A stretch of 64,000 nucleotides of DNA from Cryobacterium sp. MP_M3 (GCF_015752155.1 NZ_JADOVI010000005.1:1-64000), one strand, 5' to 3'; shown: positions 34,025 to 44,218, numbered from the stretch's first letter. Notes: generated by a model from the sequence alone, not told the origin. Program-made: numbers and translations.

Positions 34025-35047
34025 TCAGTGATCCGGGCGGGCCCGGCTCGGCTGCACCCGAGGCGGCTCCCCCGGCATCTTTGGGAAGTCCGGCGGGAAC
34101 GGCAGCTCGCCGAGGCCCGCCTCCCGGTCCCGGTCCCACCAGCCGAGCAGCAGGTCGATCGTTCCGGGATGATCGTGCATCCGCGCCCAGGGGTCGCCGG
34201 TGCTGCGCAGCCGATCCGGCACGGTGGCGACGGTGTGGTCCCGGGGATCGGCGTTGCCCAGCTCATCCCAGTCGAGCGGGCAGGACACAGGCGCGTGGGC
34301 GAGCGGCCGCGGGCTGTAGGCGCCGGCCATCGTGCGGTCCCGGTTCGCCTGGTTGAAGTCGACGAACACCCGCTCGCCCCGCTCCTCCTTCCACCAGTTC
34401 GTCGTGACCTGGCGCGGCATCCGGCGTTCCAGTTCCCGTGCGGCCGCGATCACGGCGTGCCGCACGTCCAGGAACTCATGGGTCGGGGTGATCGGCGCGA
34501 AGACGTGCAGGCCGCGGTTCCCGGATGTCTTCACGAAGGCGGTGAGGCCGGCCTCCCCGAGCACCGACCGCAGTTCGACCGCGGCCGTGACGGCATCGCC
34601 GAACCCGGTGCCCGGCTGCGGGTCGAGGTCGATCCGCAGCTCGTCGGGGTTGTCGGGCAGCCCGGCGCGCGAGGCCCACGGGTGGAACACGACCGTGTTC
34701 ATCTGCACCGCCCAGACCGCTGCGGCGGGTTCGTCGAGGACCAGTTGCGGATGCGACCGTCCGCTCGGGAAGACGACCGTCACCGAGCGCACGAAGTCGG
34801 GCGCACCCCGCGGCGGGTTCTTCGAGTAGTACTGGTCGCCCTCGACGCCGTCCGGGAACCGCTGCAGGGTCACCGGCCGGTCGCCGTTGGCACGGATGAA
34901 GGCGGTGCCGACATCGATGATGTAGCGGGCAAGGTCCAGCTTGGTGGTCCCGGTCTCCCGCCAGAGGATCCGGCCGGGGCTGGAGAGGCGCACCTCGCGG
35001 TCGCCCTGCGGTCCGGGGACGGTCAGGAGCACGGCATCGGTTCCCAT
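34025..35047 (-). CDS. LigD-type DNA polymerase/primase domain protein
   Basis: 340-residue archaeo-eukaryotic primase-like polymerase, as found in the polymerase domain of LigD and in stand-alone PolD proteins. The catalytic acids lie in LRIDLDPQPG and the third in VFVDFNQAN; KTSGNRGLHVF is the nucleotide-binding motif. It extends DNA or fills gaps with ribonucleotides during end joining or base excision repair. No ligase domain is fused and neither ku nor a ligD ligase gene is in the window. The start is set by a leaderless -10 element. Confidence 0.93.
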   Translation of the reverse strand: MGTDAVLLTVPGPQGDREVRLSSPGRILWRETGTTKLDLARYIIDVGTAFIRANGDRPVTLQRFPDGVEGDQYYSKNPPRGAPDFVRSVTVVFPSGRSHPQLVLDEPAAAVWAVQMNTVVFHPWASRAGLPDNPDELRIDLDPQPGTGFGDAVTAAVELRSVLGEAGLTAFVKTSGNRGLHVFAPITPTHEFLDVRHAVIAAARELERRMPRQVTTNWWKEERGERVFVDFNQANRDRTMAGAYSPRPLAHAPVSCPLDWDELGNADPRDHTVATVPDRLRSTGDPWARMHDHPGTIDLLLGWWDRDREAGLGELPFPPDFPKMPGEPPRVQPSRARPDH

Positions 35048-35053
35048 GCGGAC

Positions 35054-35059
35054 AACCTA
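35054..35059 (-). promoter_or_regulatory. -10 element, leaderless, for the LigD-type polymerase gene
   Basis: TAGGTT on the minus strand, six bases (GTCCGC), then ATG 35047. Confidence 0.65.
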
Positions 35060-35111
35060 GCGGGATTTGCGCCGCCCGCTACCAGCCTGTTCGATCCCGG
35101 CAATCAGCAGG

Positions 35112-36287
35112 TCAGTACCAGTTGACGCTCTCGGAGTGCGCCCACGCCCCGCAGGGGTTTCCGTACCGGGCTGCGATGTAGCCCAGTCCCCAGTCGATCT
35201 GGGTCGCGGCGTTCGTGCGCCAGTCGCTGCCGGCCGACGCCATCTTGCTGCCGGGAAGGGACTGCGGGATGCCGTAGGCCCCGCTGCCGGCGTTGTAGGC
35301 GTCGGCTCGCCAACTGGATTCCCGGTTCCACAGCGACACCAGGCAGCTGAATTCGCCCTGGCTCCACCCGCGTGCGGACACGGCCGAGGAGGCGTAGGCA
35401 CGTGCCGCTGCCGGATCGACGACAACGCCGGGTGACGGCGCGGTACCCGAGCCCCCGGTTCCGGTCCCCGCGCTTCCGGGCCCCCCGCCCTGGCCGGCCG
35501 CGGCCTGCGCCGCGGCTGCTGCCCGTGCCGCTTCCGCCTGCTGCTTCTTGTAGGCCTCGTCCGCGGCGACCCCGGCCAGATAGGAGCGTTCAGTTTCCGC
35601 CGTGGAGTTCTTGAGGCTGGCGAGCTGGGCGACGAGCACGTCGGCCGTCGCGGTCTGCACGGCCAGCTGCTCATCGGCGGCGCGCTGGGCGGTCACCGCC
35701 GCGGAAGCCCGGGTCTGCGCGACCCTGGCCAGTCGGTCCCGCTCGGCGGCGGCCGCCGCCGCGGCCTTCGAGGCGCTCTGGACCACGTTGGCCTGCGTCA
35801 GGGCCCGCTGCTGGATGCCGGCGGCCGTCTCGCCGAGGCGTGTCGTCACGCCCAGCTGGTAGAGCAGGTCGGCCCCGCCGTCGGCAGACAGGAGCAGCCG
35901 GGTGACGACGCCGCCCGATCCGGCCCGGTAGAGCTGCGCCCCGATCCGGCCGAGCTGATCGTCTGCCGCGGACGCTTTGTCCGAGGCGACGGCCAGTCGG
36001 GCGGAGAGCGCGGCGGCGCGCGCGGCGGCCGTGCCCGAGTCGGCCTGGGCCGTGGCGGCCGCCTCGTTGGCGACGATGGCCGCATCGCCGAGGCTCGCGG
36101 CCGTGGCCTCCAGACCGGACAACAGGGCGGTGATCCGCTCGACCGCGGCCTGGGTCGTTGCCGTGGTGCTCCGGGCCGCCTCGACATCCGCCCAGCTCGG
36201 GTAGGTCTCGTCGGCCCGGGCCGGAGCCGACAGGGACAGGGCGCAGAGGGCGACGAGGGCGGCCACGCAGAGCGGTGTCGTGCGCAC
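35112..36287 (-). CDS. Secreted coiled-coil protein with C-terminal muralytic domain (paralogue 1 of 3)
   Basis: 391-residue exported protein. GTG 36287 (behind GGGGGAGA) starts directly at a signal peptide ending in SAPARA. A long Ala-rich coiled coil (about residues 30-270, NlpC/P60- and RipA-like) is followed by a Gly/Pro linker and an 80-residue lysozyme-like domain with CLVSLWNRESSW (candidate catalytic Glu), GAYGIPQSLPGSKMAS and C-terminal SESVNWY. The same C-terminal domain recurs at 54693 and 56668. It probably cuts peptidoglycan outside the cell; the coiled coil suggests a place in the division machinery. Confidence 0.85.
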   Translation of the reverse strand: MRTTPLCVAALVALCALSLSAPARADETYPSWADVEAARSTTATTQAAVERITALLSGLEATAASLGDAAIVANEAAATAQADSGTAAARAAALSARLAVASDKASAADDQLGRIGAQLYRAGSGGVVTRLLLSADGGADLLYQLGVTTRLGETAAGIQQRALTQANVVQSASKAAAAAAAERDRLARVAQTRASAAVTAQRAADEQLAVQTATADVLVAQLASLKNSTAETERSYLAGVAADEAYKKQQAEAARAAAAAQAAAGQGGGPGSAGTGTGGSGTAPSPGVVVDPAAARAYASSAVSARGWSQGEFSCLVSLWNRESSWRADAYNAGSGAYGIPQSLPGSKMASAGSDWRTNAATQIDWGLGYIAARYGNPCGAWAHSESVNWY

Positions 36288-36372
36288 GCGTCTCCCCCGG
36301 GTTCTCGTCGAGCGGTTGCTGTCGAGTCTAGTTCGGCGCCGGTGCGGCCCACGGCTGCCCCGGCGCCGAAGC

Positions 36373-36402
36373 GGTGGCCGGCCCGCTCTGGGGCCGGCCA
36401 CC
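36373..36402 (-). terminator. Strong GC hairpin downstream of the Clp ATPase gene
   Basis: A 12-base perfect stem (36373-36384 with 36391-36402) and a six-base loop lie five bases past the stop codon at 36408. There is no T-tract, as often in high-GC actinobacteria. Confidence 0.7.
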
Positions 36403-36407
36403 GTCGC

Positions 36408-38963
36408 TCACACGACGAGCGCCAGGCGCCGGTCGACCCGGAGGCCGTCGCCATCGACGGAGACGGTGACCACTCCCCCGGACACCAGGTCGCCCGCGAC
36501 CAGCAGGTCTGCGACGCGGTCGTCGAGCTCACGCTGGATGACCCGGCGCAGCGGCCTCGCCCCGTATTCCGGCTGGTAGCCGTGGGTCGCGATCCAGTCG
36601 ACGGCCTCGTCGGTGACCGTGATGCCGATCCCCTGGTTGTGGAGCCGGGCCTCGGTCTGGCCGAGGAGCAGCCGCACGATCCGGTGCAGCTGCGGCTGGT
36701 CGAGCTTGCGGAACAGCACGATCTCGTCGATCCGGTTGAGGAACTCCGGCCGCATGGCCTCGCGGAGCTTGCCCATCACCCGGTCACGGAGCGCCTTCTC
36801 CGAGCCGAAGCCGTTGCCGGCCCCGTCCGTCTCGGTGGTGAAGCCCAGGGCCCCGCTGCGGCTGGCCAGGATCTCGGAGCCGAGGTTCGAGGTCATGATC
36901 ACGACCGTGTTGCGGAAGTCCACCGTTCGACCCTGGCCATCGGTGAGGTGCCCGTCGTCGAGCACCTGCAGCAGCAGGTTGAACACGTCGGGGTGCGCTT
37001 TCTCGATCTCATCGAGGAGCACGACCGAGTACGGGTTCCGCCGCACGCGTTCGGTCAGCTGCCCTGCCTCGTCGTAGCCGACGTAGCCGGGAGGAGCGCC
37101 GACGAGCCTGCTCACCGTGTGCCGCTCGCTGAACTCGCTCATGTCGAACCGCAGCATGGCGTTCTCGTCGCCGAAGAGCGACTCCGCGAGGGCCTTGGCG
37201 AGCTCGGTCTTGCCGACGCCGGTGGGCCCGAGGAACAGGAAGCTTCCGACGGGCCGGCCTGCGTCGCCCAGGCCGGTGCGGTTGCGTCGCACGGACTTCG
37301 CGATCACTGTCACCGCGTCATCCTGCCCGACGACCCGCAGGTGCAAGTCGTCTTCGAGCCGGGCCAGGCGTTCGCGGTCGCCGGCGGTGAGCCAGCTGGC
37401 CGGGATGCCCGTCGCCCGGGCGATGATCTCGGCGATCTCGGGCTCGCCGACGACGGCGTCACTCTGCGGCGGCACGGATGCCCGGCCGGTGTCGGCCGTT
37501 TCGATCCGCTCCTGCAGGGTGTCGGCCTCATCACGCAGCCTCGATGCCTCCTCATACTGTTCGGCGGCCACCGCGTCGGTCTTGGCGGACTCGAGGGCCG
37601 CCAGCCGCTCCCGCAGCCCGGCCAGGTCAGGCCGGGAACCGAGCTTCAGGCGCAGCCGGGCGCCGGCCTGGTCGATCAGGTCGATGGCCTTGTCCGGCAG
37701 GAACCGGTCGGGGATGTAGCGCGCCGACAGTTCGACGGCGCTCCGGATAGCCTCGGCCGTGTACCGCACGCCGTGGTGCTCCTCGTACCGGTCCTGCAAA
37801 CCCGTGAGGATCTGCACGGCGTCGTCGATGCTCGGCTCGCCGACCCGAACGGGCTGGAACCGGCGTTCGAGCGCCGGGTCCTTCTCGACCGTGCGGTATT
37901 CCTTGAGGGTCGTCGCTCCCACCACGTGCAATTCGCCGCGGGCCAGGCGCGGCTTGAGGATGTTGCCGGCATCCATCGCCCCGTCGCCGGCCCCTCCCGC
38001 TCCGACCACGGTGTGCAGCTCGTCGATGAAGACGATGAGCTGGTCGGTGCGCGCGCTGATTTCGTCCATCGTCTTGGTCAGTCGTTCCTCGAAGTCGCCG
38101 CGGTACCGGGTGCCGGCGAGCATGGCGGGCAGGTCGAGCGCGATCACGCGCTTCTGCCGCAGCTGCTCCGGGACCTTCCCATCGACGATGGCCTGGGCCA
38201 GCCCCTCGACGATCGCGGTCTTGCCGACCCCGGCCTCGCCGATCAGCACGGGGTTGTTCTTGGTGCGGCGGGACAGGATCTCGATGGTCTGGTCGATCTC
38301 ATCGGCCCGGCCGATGACCGGGTCCAGCTTGCCGTCGCGGGCACGCTGGGTGAGGTCGGTGCCGTAGAGCTCAAGCATCGGGGTCTCGGATTCCGCGGCC
38401 GCTTCGGTTCGCTCACCGGCCTGCTGGCCGTCCTCCGCCGCGCGGGCACCGGACTGCAGGGACTCCTGGGTGACTCCGGCTGCGGCCAGCACCTGGCCGG
38501 CCGGGGAATCCTGATTCACCACGAACGCGAAGAAGAGGTGTTCGGGGTCGATGTAGGTCGAGCCGAAGGCGCGGGCGACCTGGTGCGCATCCAGCAGCGC
38601 GCGCTGCGCCGACGGGGTCAGCGAAGGGTCGGCGTCGGGGCGCAACTCGGACTTCTCCGGGAGGCGCTGCTCGGCGGCCTTGGCGATGGCGCCCGGATTC
38701 GACCCGGCTCGCCGGATCGCCCCGGCGGCAGGCTCCTCCACCGCCAGGACCCGGAGGATGTGCAGCACATCGACGTCGGAGTGGCCGTGGTCGATGGCGT
38801 ACCGGGCAGCCTGGGCGAGCACCTCGTGGGTGCGGCGGCTGAGCAGCCGGGTGATGTCGATGGGACGCGCCGACTGGACGGCGCGCTGGCCCTGCAGGTA
38901 GCGGGCGATGAACTCGTCGAACGAACCGCCGTCTGACCCTGCGGGACCAAGGAATGTAGGCAT
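36408..38963 (-). CDS. Clp-family AAA+ ATPase, ClpC-like, under HspR control
   Basis: 851-residue Hsp100 unfoldase. The order is a Clp N-domain (about residues 37-180), AAA-1 with Walker [11 protein letters not shown] and Walker B VFIDELH, a short middle region with a UVR motif ([17 protein letters not shown]), AAA-2 with [16 protein letters not shown] and [14 protein letters not shown], and the D2-small domain. The UVR motif and short linker make it ClpC-like rather than ClpB. An LGF tripeptide (SGALGFTTE) stands where ClpP-binding loops lie, so it may feed ClpP. ATG 38963 follows AGGAGG. The HAIR box upstream marks it as heat-shock regulated. Confidence 0.93.
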   Translation of the reverse strand: MPTFLGPAGSDGGSFDEFIARYLQGQRAVQSARPIDITRLLSRRTHEVLAQAARYAIDHGHSDVDVLHILRVLAVEEPAAGAIRRAGSNPGAIAKAAEQRLPEKSELRPDADPSLTPSAQRALLDAHQVARAFGSTYIDPEHLFFAFVVNQDSPAGQVLAAAGVTQESLQSGARAAEDGQQAGERTEAAAESETPMLELYGTDLTQRARDGKLDPVIGRADEIDQTIEILSRRTKNNPVLIGEAGVGKTAIVEGLAQAIVDGKVPEQLRQKRVIALDLPAMLAGTRYRGDFEERLTKTMDEISARTDQLIVFIDELHTVVGAGGAGDGAMDAGNILKPRLARGELHVVGATTLKEYRTVEKDPALERRFQPVRVGEPSIDDAVQILTGLQDRYEEHHGVRYTAEAIRSAVELSARYIPDRFLPDKAIDLIDQAGARLRLKLGSRPDLAGLRERLAALESAKTDAVAAEQYEEASRLRDEADTLQERIETADTGRASVPPQSDAVVGEPEIAEIIARATGIPASWLTAGDRERLARLEDDLHLRVVGQDDAVTVIAKSVRRNRTGLGDAGRPVGSFLFLGPTGVGKTELAKALAESLFGDENAMLRFDMSEFSERHTVSRLVGAPPGYVGYDEAGQLTERVRRNPYSVVLLDEIEKAHPDVFNLLLQVLDDGHLTDGQGRTVDFRNTVVIMTSNLGSEILASRSGALGFTTETDGAGNGFGSEKALRDRVMGKLREAMRPEFLNRIDEIVLFRKLDQPQLHRIVRLLLGQTEARLHNQGIGITVTDEAVDWIATHGYQPEYGARPLRRVIQRELDDRVADLLVAGDLVSGGVVTVSVDGDGLRVDRRLALVV

Positions 38964-38983
38964 GTGACCTCCTGATGGTGAAA

Positions 38984-39004
38984 CTTGAGTGTCCTTGACT
39001 CAAC
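38984..39004. promoter_or_regulatory. HAIR element (HspR operator)
   Basis: CTTGAGT (38984-38990), seven bases, ACTCAAC (38998-39004). The HspR consensus is CTTGAGT-N7-ACTCAAG, so only the last base differs. It lies 20 bases before the Clp ATPase start and abuts a possible -10 TAAGTT (39003-39008, minus strand). HspR itself is not in the window. Confidence 0.88.
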
Positions 39005-39087
39005 TTAACGTGGGCATCCTGATTTCATTCCCGGGGTTTCCCGTGAGTCAGCCGTGACGCCCGGATCGGGCCAGGCCGCCGGAGAAT

Positions 39088-39447
39088 GTGGTGGACTGGG
39101 CAGACCTGCTCGAGACCGGAGACCTGCCCACGATGAAGCTCACCGACATCACCCCGCCCGCGCGGAGCTTTTCGCGCTGGCTCACCGAGGAGGAGATCGG
39201 CCAGGTCCTCGCCAGCGACCGAGGCTGGCGACTCGCCCCCGATGGCAGCGTCATCGCCGGCAAGCTGCGCAAGACGACCATCGCCGCATCGCTGACCGAC
39301 CTCGGCGCGGCGGCCCTGGCCAACCGATGGACGAGCCGGGCCGCCGCGCCGGGCAGCGACGGCAGCGGCCCGACCCACATCATGTGGGGCGTGTTCAATG
39401 CGCGCACCGATGCCGACATCGCCGCCGCCATCGCCGGGCGGTCCTGA
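39088..39447 (+). CDS. Hypothetical protein, 119 residues (or 104 from a later start)
   Basis: Soluble protein without a recognised domain. It contains a mixed alpha/beta stretch (FSRWLTEEEIGQVLASDRGW) and ends in NARTDADIAAAIAGRS. GTG 39088 is the first open start; ATG 39133 (MKLTDITPP) with GGAGA ten bases upstream is equally likely. The DoxX-like gene starts at the very next base after its stop, so the two are probably one operon. Confidence 0.6.
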   Translation: MVDWADLLETGDLPTMKLTDITPPARSFSRWLTEEEIGQVLASDRGWRLAPDGSVIAGKLRKTTIAASLTDLGAAALANRWTSRAAAPGSDGSGPTHIMWGVFNARTDADIAAAIAGRS

Positions 39448-39903
39448 GTGATGACCGCACGGTCCTCCGACCGCGGACAGGCCCCAACCGCCCTCCCCCG
39501 CACATTCGGACGCTGGTTGCTGGGCGCGTTCCTGCTCCTGGCCGGGATCAGCCACCTGAGCTGGAACCGGGAGGCGTTCCTGGCCCAGGTGCCGCAGTGG
39601 CTGCCGTTGGGCGGAGACTTCGTCGTGATCGCGTCCGGCCTGGTCGAGATCGCCCTGGGCACCGCCCTGCTCGCCCTGCCCCGATGGCGCGTGCCGGTGG
39701 GCTGGGTCGTCGCCGCGTTCTTCCTGGCCGTCTTCCCCGGCAACATCTCCCAGTTCGTCACGGGCACCGACTCGTTCGGGCTCAACTCCGACCTCAGCCG
39801 GGGCATCCGGCTGGCCTTCCAGCCCCTGCTGGTGCTCTGGGCCCTGTGGTCCACCGGTGCCTGGCAGGCCTGGCGGTCGGCCCGGTCGGCCCGGCGCCGC
39901 TGA
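39448..39903 (+). CDS. DoxX-like membrane protein
   Basis: 151 residues with four membrane segments (about residues 22-40, 58-78, 84-104 and 125-142) and the DoxX family hallmarks FLLLAGISHL near the start and the glycine-rich second helix. DoxX-like proteins take part in redox or sulfur-stress functions in some actinobacteria, but the role here is unknown. It directly follows the hypothetical gene at 39088 and is followed after 30 bases by the CsoR-type operator. Confidence 0.8.
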   Translation: MMTARSSDRGQAPTALPRTFGRWLLGAFLLLAGISHLSWNREAFLAQVPQWLPLGGDFVVIASGLVEIALGTALLALPRWRVPVGWVVAAFFLAVFPGNISQFVTGTDSFGLNSDLSRGIRLAFQPLLVLWALWSTGAWQAWRSARSARRR

Positions 39904-39933
39904 ACCGGGCTCCCAGTCCCTTGTCAGGATCCC

Positions 39934-39953
39934 GGATACCCCATGGGGTATCC
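39934..39953. promoter_or_regulatory. CsoR/CstR-type operator palindrome
   Basis: GGATACCCCATGGGGTATCC is a perfect 20-bp palindrome. Its core ATACCCC-AT-GGGGTAT fits the operators of CsoR-family sensors (copper CsoR/RicR, persulfide CstR). The right arm overlaps a possible -10 TATCCT (39949-39954) for the Cys-rich gene at 39987. A bound repressor would block that promoter. Confidence 0.75.
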
Positions 39954-39986
39954 TGAACGGGACAGCTGAACGAGAGGGAACATCGA

Positions 39987-40154
39987 ATGTGCCGAGCAGT
40001 GACGTGTAAGAAGTGCGGAAAGACAACCTGGGCCGGGTGCGGACAGCACGTCGACCAGGTGATGCGGGGGGTTCCGGGCGCGCAACGCTGCCGCGGGCAC
40101 GAGAACGAACCGTCCCCCAAGGGATTCTTCGCCCGGCTGTTCTCCGGCAGCTGA
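39987..40154 (+). CDS. Cys-rich 55-residue protein, probable metal-binding miniprotein
   Basis: Small basic protein starting MCRAVTCKKCGKTTWAGCGQ, with cysteines at residues 2, 7, 10, 18 and 34 and histidines at 21 and 37. The CxxC...C...C/H pattern suggests a zinc ribbon-like or other metal or sulfur site. ATG 39987 follows GAGAGGGAA. It is the only gene downstream of the CsoR-type palindrome, which links it to copper or sulfur stress by context. Similar short proteins are known to me in actinobacteria as uncharacterised. Confidence 0.75.
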   Translation: MCRAVTCKKCGKTTWAGCGQHVDQVMRGVPGAQRCRGHENEPSPKGFFARLFSGS

Positions 40155-40207
40155 GCCGACCGCGGCGCCCGCCCGCGGCGCCCGCCCGACGGAGCGCCGA
40201 GCCGGAA

Positions 40208-40765
40208 TCAGTAGTCGCTGGCCGGCGACCCGGACTTCTCGGCATGCTTGAGCCTGAGCACGGCCAGGTCGATGCTCACGAACACCTCGGTGCGGGCGGC
40301 CCGCCGATCCTCGTAGTCCGGGTCGCGGTCGTCGATGGCGAGCCGCACCAGCTTCGCTGACACCGCGGCCCTGATCTCGTCGCTCGCGGCCCGCTGGGCC
40401 CGCTCGACGATGCGGGCAACGTGCCGGTCGTCCTCGGCGACCGCCCGCAAGGCGATCGACAGCCGTTCGTGCACCCGACGCCGGAGCCGGAGCTGGCTGA
40501 TGTCCGCGTGCTGGTCCTCGGTGAGATCGGTGGTCCACCGGGACCTGGTCAGTGCCTTCCGGAGGCGGCGCACCCGCCGGGCGTAGGAGTCGTTCTGGCG
40601 GATGAGCACGTCCAGTTCGTTCCGGGCGGCGTCCGCATACGTTTCGGGATCGTAGTCGGCGTGCTCTCTGAGCGCGCCGATGATGATCTCGTTCTTGACG
40701 GCCATCCGCACGGCCGACAGCGCGATGAAGAGGCCTTCGTCGACCATCGTGCTGACCTTTGACAC
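40208..40765 (-). CDS. Conserved hypothetical helical protein, 185 residues
   Basis: Mostly helical, highly charged soluble protein with a basic stretch SYARRVRRLRKALTRSRW and a second RLRRRVHERLSIALR. No known domain. GTG 40765 follows GAGGAAG. It is the gene directly downstream of jetC, 75 bases away and separated by a hairpin. It occupies the place where jetD would be expected but shows no similarity to the JetD TOPRIM or DUF3322 regions. Confidence 0.65.
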   Translation of the reverse strand: MSKVSTMVDEGLFIALSAVRMAVKNEIIIGALREHADYDPETYADAARNELDVLIRQNDSYARRVRRLRKALTRSRWTTDLTEDQHADISQLRLRRRVHERLSIALRAVAEDDRHVARIVERAQRAASDEIRAAVSAKLVRLAIDDRDPDYEDRRAARTEVFVSIDLAVLRLKHAEKSGSPASDY

Positions 40766-40798
40766 GTCACTTCCTCACCCGATGCACTGAGCCTACCG

Positions 40799-40836
40799 GG
40801 AGGCACGCCGGCTCTCCACAGGGCTGGCGCGCCTCC
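40799..40836 (-). terminator. Imperfect hairpin downstream of jetC
   Basis: GGAGGC-A-CGCC (40799-40809) pairs with GGCG-C-GCCTCC (40826-40836) with one mismatch. It lies just past the jetC stop and may separate the jet operon from the next gene. Confidence 0.45.
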
Positions 40837-40840
40837 AGGC

Positions 40841-43800
40841 TCACCCTGCCGCGGAGACCGGGGACGACAACGGGGTGATGTAGGAGTACCCGGTGCTGGT
40901 GTTCTTGGTCATCGACAGCACGAGTTCCATATGCGGCTCGAGGGCGGTGACCTTGTCGAGCGGCGAACCCACGATGAGCTGGAACCCCAGGCCCTTCCAG
41001 GCGGCCACCGCCCGGCCGGCGAACTCTGAGTCGGACTTGACGAACCCCTCGTCGAGGAAGACCGGCGCGAAGCGCGGCCGGGTGCGGCTCTCGTCGCCGA
41101 GCTGGAACCGGAGGGCCGCGCCGACGACGAATGCGACCAGCTCCTGGGACTCGCCGCCGCTCTTGCCGCCGAGGGAGGAGTACGTGCTGACTTCGTCCCC
41201 GTCGGGGGTGATCCTGACCGCGGTGATCTCCACGTGCTTGCGCACGTCCAGCAGCAGGTCCCGCGGTGACTCGGTGCGGGTGCCACCCTCCGGCCGGCGA
41301 ATCCGGCCCATGAACGCCTGCAACCGGGCGAACCGGCTCTCCGTTTGTTCGTCACTGAAGTCCTCGGTGGACCCGGAGGAGAGCAGCTTGAGCTCCGTGC
41401 GGAACGCCGCCTGGTCGTCGCGGTGGAGCCGGCGCAGGGAGATCCGCAGGCGGTCCCTGCCCGCGCCGAACGGCAGGGTGGTGAGGATCTCATTGATCGG
41501 CTGCAACCGGTCCTCGATCTCCTCGATGGCGGTGCTGAAGGCACCGATCAGCGGCACGAGGTCCTGGCCGCTCCAGGCCGAGAGCCGCCGCTTCCATTCC
41601 TGGCGCCGCTCGTGCAGGCCCAGCGTGTAGACGGCATCGAGGATGTCCCGGTAACTCGTGTACGAATCGAGCGACACGCCGATGTTCGGGTCGGGCCAGC
41701 GGGCCTGGAAGTTCTCGAAGATGCGCAGCAGGGAGTCCCGTGCGCTCGCGGCGTTGCCCCGGTCCTGAACGGACTGTTCGGTGAGTCGTTCGCGCAGCCG
41801 CTTCACCCCGTTCTCGAACGCGGCGAGGTCGCCCTCGTCTCCGACGGCGGCGAACTGGGCATCGAGGTGGGCGGAATGCTCCTCCGTGAGGGTGACGGAT
41901 GCCGTGGCCGCCATCCGGTCCAACCGCACGCTCACGGCATCCTGCCGGTCGACGATCTCGGTCTGTTCGGCTCGGAGCAGCGCGGCCCGGGCGTCGGCGG
42001 AGTGCTTCTGTTTCTGGGCGGCGTCGAGTTCGGCGCCAAGGCGCTCCTCCTCGTGGCCGAGGGCGCGGAGCACGTCGCTGTCGGCCAGCACCCGTTCCGA
42101 CTCGGCTTCCTTGTCCCGGATCCGGGATTCCGCGGCGGCGACGTCGATGGCCGGCCAGGCGGTGTCGAGCACGAACCGGTGGGCGCTGCGGAGGTCCTGG
42201 TGCGCGGCCAGGCGGGCGGCCAGGGCGGAGGCCTCCGCAGCGAACGCGTCCGCGATCCCGGTCAGCCGGTTCAGCTCGGCGGCGATCTCGTCGAGCCGGG
42301 CTCGGCTGGAGAAACCGATGATCGACTTCTGGTCGGCGTTCCAGCCGTGGGCCCCGCGCGTGCCGTTCCGGTTCTGGCCGCTCATCGTCACCCGCGGCCC
42401 GTCGCCGGCGAGGTCGGCAGGAGTGGCGACGCAGAGGGCGTCGAGGTTCGACGCCCGCGCCCGGTCCTGTACCCAGCCGCTGAACGGGGAGTCCTTGAAG
42501 ACGAGCTTGCCGGAGACGAAACGCGGGTCGCCGGCCACGTCGCGGTGCTCCCGGAGCTTCACTCCTTCGAAGTGGATCCGCACCGGGATCCGGAGAGGGT
42601 CGATGGCTTCGCCGAGGGCCCGGAGGCGCGTCTCGTCGACGAGCATGACCCGCACGACGGAGGCCAGGGTCACCTCGGCGGCCTGGCGCCACGCCTCCTC
42701 GCCCGGCGCGACGTCGATGAGCTCGGCCACGAAGGGCAGCTCGGCGGCCGGGATCCCGGCTGCCTCGGCGATCATCAGCCGCGCGTTGTGCAGGTGCTGC
42801 GGAACCAGGCTCTGCCGCCCGGTCAGGAAGTCCCGTTCCTGTTTCACAGCGCGGATCTGCTCCTCGACCGGATAGGACCGGCGCTGGAGGGCCAGGCGTT
42901 CCGCGTCGAGGTCCTTCTCCGCCGCGTCGAACCGGGCCAGGAAGTGCCGGGCGGCACCCTGCGCCAGGCTGAAGTCGTGCGGGCTGTCGATCGGGGCGGC
43001 CAGGGCCCGGCTGCGCTCGACGAACCGCGCCCGTTCCGCTGCCACGTCGTCGCGCTTGTCCCGGAGCAGGCCGAGCTCGCTCTGCAGGCTGGCGAGGACG
43101 TCGCCGCCGTTCTCCCGCTGCTGGTGCTGGATGCCGGCGATCCTGGCCTTGAGGAGCGTCTCGGCGTCGCGCGCCTGGGTCAGCGCCACCTGGTTCTCGC
43201 GCCGCTCGGCCCCGTTGGCGTCGGCGGCTCCCTCGAGCAGGCCCCGTTCGGTCTGCAGTTGCCAGAGCACGAAGGGCGTGTCGCCGGTGCGGTGCACCCC
43301 GAACCTGTCGACGAGGTCGGCCTTCTCGGTCGACGTCTCGTAGATCTGGTGCAGGCTGGGCAGACGTTCCAGCACGCGGGCTTTCTGGGCCTCGGTGACC
43401 ATGGCCCCATACGAACGTTCGAGGTCCTCGAAGTGGTCGACCGCCTTGTCGGCCGCGGCGTAGGTCGCGGGTTCCTCGAGCACCATGGACTTGTAGAGAC
43501 CGTCCACGGTCTTGACCTGCTGGCCGGCCTGGATCCGGGCGAGCAGGCGGAGCGCCTTCCCACCCTCGCCATTGGCGCCGATCCCGAGCCGGGTGTACAA
43601 GGTCTGGGCGAATGCCGCGTAGGTGTCGAAGACGGCCAGCTCGGGGAAGCGTGCCTTCATGGCCCGTTTGTCGAACCGGGACTCGGTGACCTCCGACAGC
43701 TCGCGCAGGTCGAACGCGCCGTCGGTGGTGGCCATCTTCATGGTGATGTCGGCGAACTTGTTTCCCCCGCGGGGCACGAAGTAGGCGCGCAGCACGGTGA

Positions 43801-44218
43801 AGCGGCGCTGGTTGTCGTCGATGAAGGTCATCGCCACCGCACCCCAGGTGGAGGCGTCCGCGCCGCGCAACACCTGGTCCTGCAGTTGGCCGGTCCCTGC
43901 CTCCCGGTTGGAGTCGGTCTTGCCGCGGAGGTAGGTCATCAGGTTGCGCTGGTCGACGCTGCGCGCCCGGCCCGAGCCGGCATCGTTGGACGCCCCGTTG
44001 AAGGGGGTGTCCGAGGGCATCATCAGCGCGAGGTACGCGTCGAGCAGGCTGCTCTTGCCGGTGCCGGACGCACCGGAGACGAGGGTGGACTCCCGGGCGA
44101 AGGCGACCTCGTGGTGGCCGTGGAAGCCACCCCAGTTGACCATCTGGAAGGACTCGGCGCGCCACTGGGTGGTGCCCTCGGTGAGTCCGTCCACGTAGAA
44201 CAGAGGGGAATCGCTCAT
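40841..44218 (-). CDS. jetC: JetC/MksB-like SMC-type ATPase
   Basis: 1,125-residue SMC-like ATPase, the motor of Wadjet and MksBEF condensins. The N-terminal head has Walker [16 protein letters not shown] (Lys55). Long coiled-coil arms with a hinge near residues 480-620 follow, and the C-terminal head has the signature [12 protein letters not shown] and Walker [11 protein letters not shown]. It extrudes DNA loops and, in Wadjet, helps recognise small circular plasmids. Its ATG overlaps the jetB stop as ATGA (44215-44218), so they are coupled. It is the last jet gene here; no jetD follows. Confidence 0.93.
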   Translation of the reverse strand: MSDSPLFYVDGLTEGTTQWRAESFQMVNWGGFHGHHEVAFARESTLVSGASGTGKSSLLDAYLALMMPSDTPFNGASNDAGSGRARSVDQRNLMTYLRGKTDSNREAGTGQLQDQVLRGADASTWGAVAMTFIDDNQRRFTVLRAYFVPRGGNKFADITMKMATTDGAFDLRELSEVTESRFDKRAMKARFPELAVFDTYAAFAQTLYTRLGIGANGEGGKALRLLARIQAGQQVKTVDGLYKSMVLEEPATYAAADKAVDHFEDLERSYGAMVTEAQKARVLERLPSLHQIYETSTEKADLVDRFGVHRTGDTPFVLWQLQTERGLLEGAADANGAERRENQVALTQARDAETLLKARIAGIQHQQRENGGDVLASLQSELGLLRDKRDDVAAERARFVERSRALAAPIDSPHDFSLAQGAARHFLARFDAAEKDLDAERLALQRRSYPVEEQIRAVKQERDFLTGRQSLVPQHLHNARLMIAEAAGIPAAELPFVAELIDVAPGEEAWRQAAEVTLASVVRVMLVDETRLRALGEAIDPLRIPVRIHFEGVKLREHRDVAGDPRFVSGKLVFKDSPFSGWVQDRARASNLDALCVATPADLAGDGPRVTMSGQNRNGTRGAHGWNADQKSIIGFSSRARLDEIAAELNRLTGIADAFAAEASALAARLAAHQDLRSAHRFVLDTAWPAIDVAAAESRIRDKEAESERVLADSDVLRALGHEEERLGAELDAAQKQKHSADARAALLRAEQTEIVDRQDAVSVRLDRMAATASVTLTEEHSAHLDAQFAAVGDEGDLAAFENGVKRLRERLTEQSVQDRGNAASARDSLLRIFENFQARWPDPNIGVSLDSYTSYRDILDAVYTLGLHERRQEWKRRLSAWSGQDLVPLIGAFSTAIEEIEDRLQPINEILTTLPFGAGRDRLRISLRRLHRDDQAAFRTELKLLSSGSTEDFSDEQTESRFARLQAFMGRIRRPEGGTRTESPRDLLLDVRKHVEITAVRITPDGDEVSTYSSLGGKSGGESQELVAFVVGAALRFQLGDESRTRPRFAPVFLDEGFVKSDSEFAGRAVAAWKGLGFQLIVGSPLDKVTALEPHMELVLSMTKNTSTGYSYITPLSSPVSAAG

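Noticed and set aside
40208-40765. The gene after jetC as a shortened jetD
   Set aside because: Its 185 residues show no TOPRIM acidic motifs or DUF3322-like sequence, and a hairpin separates it from jetC.
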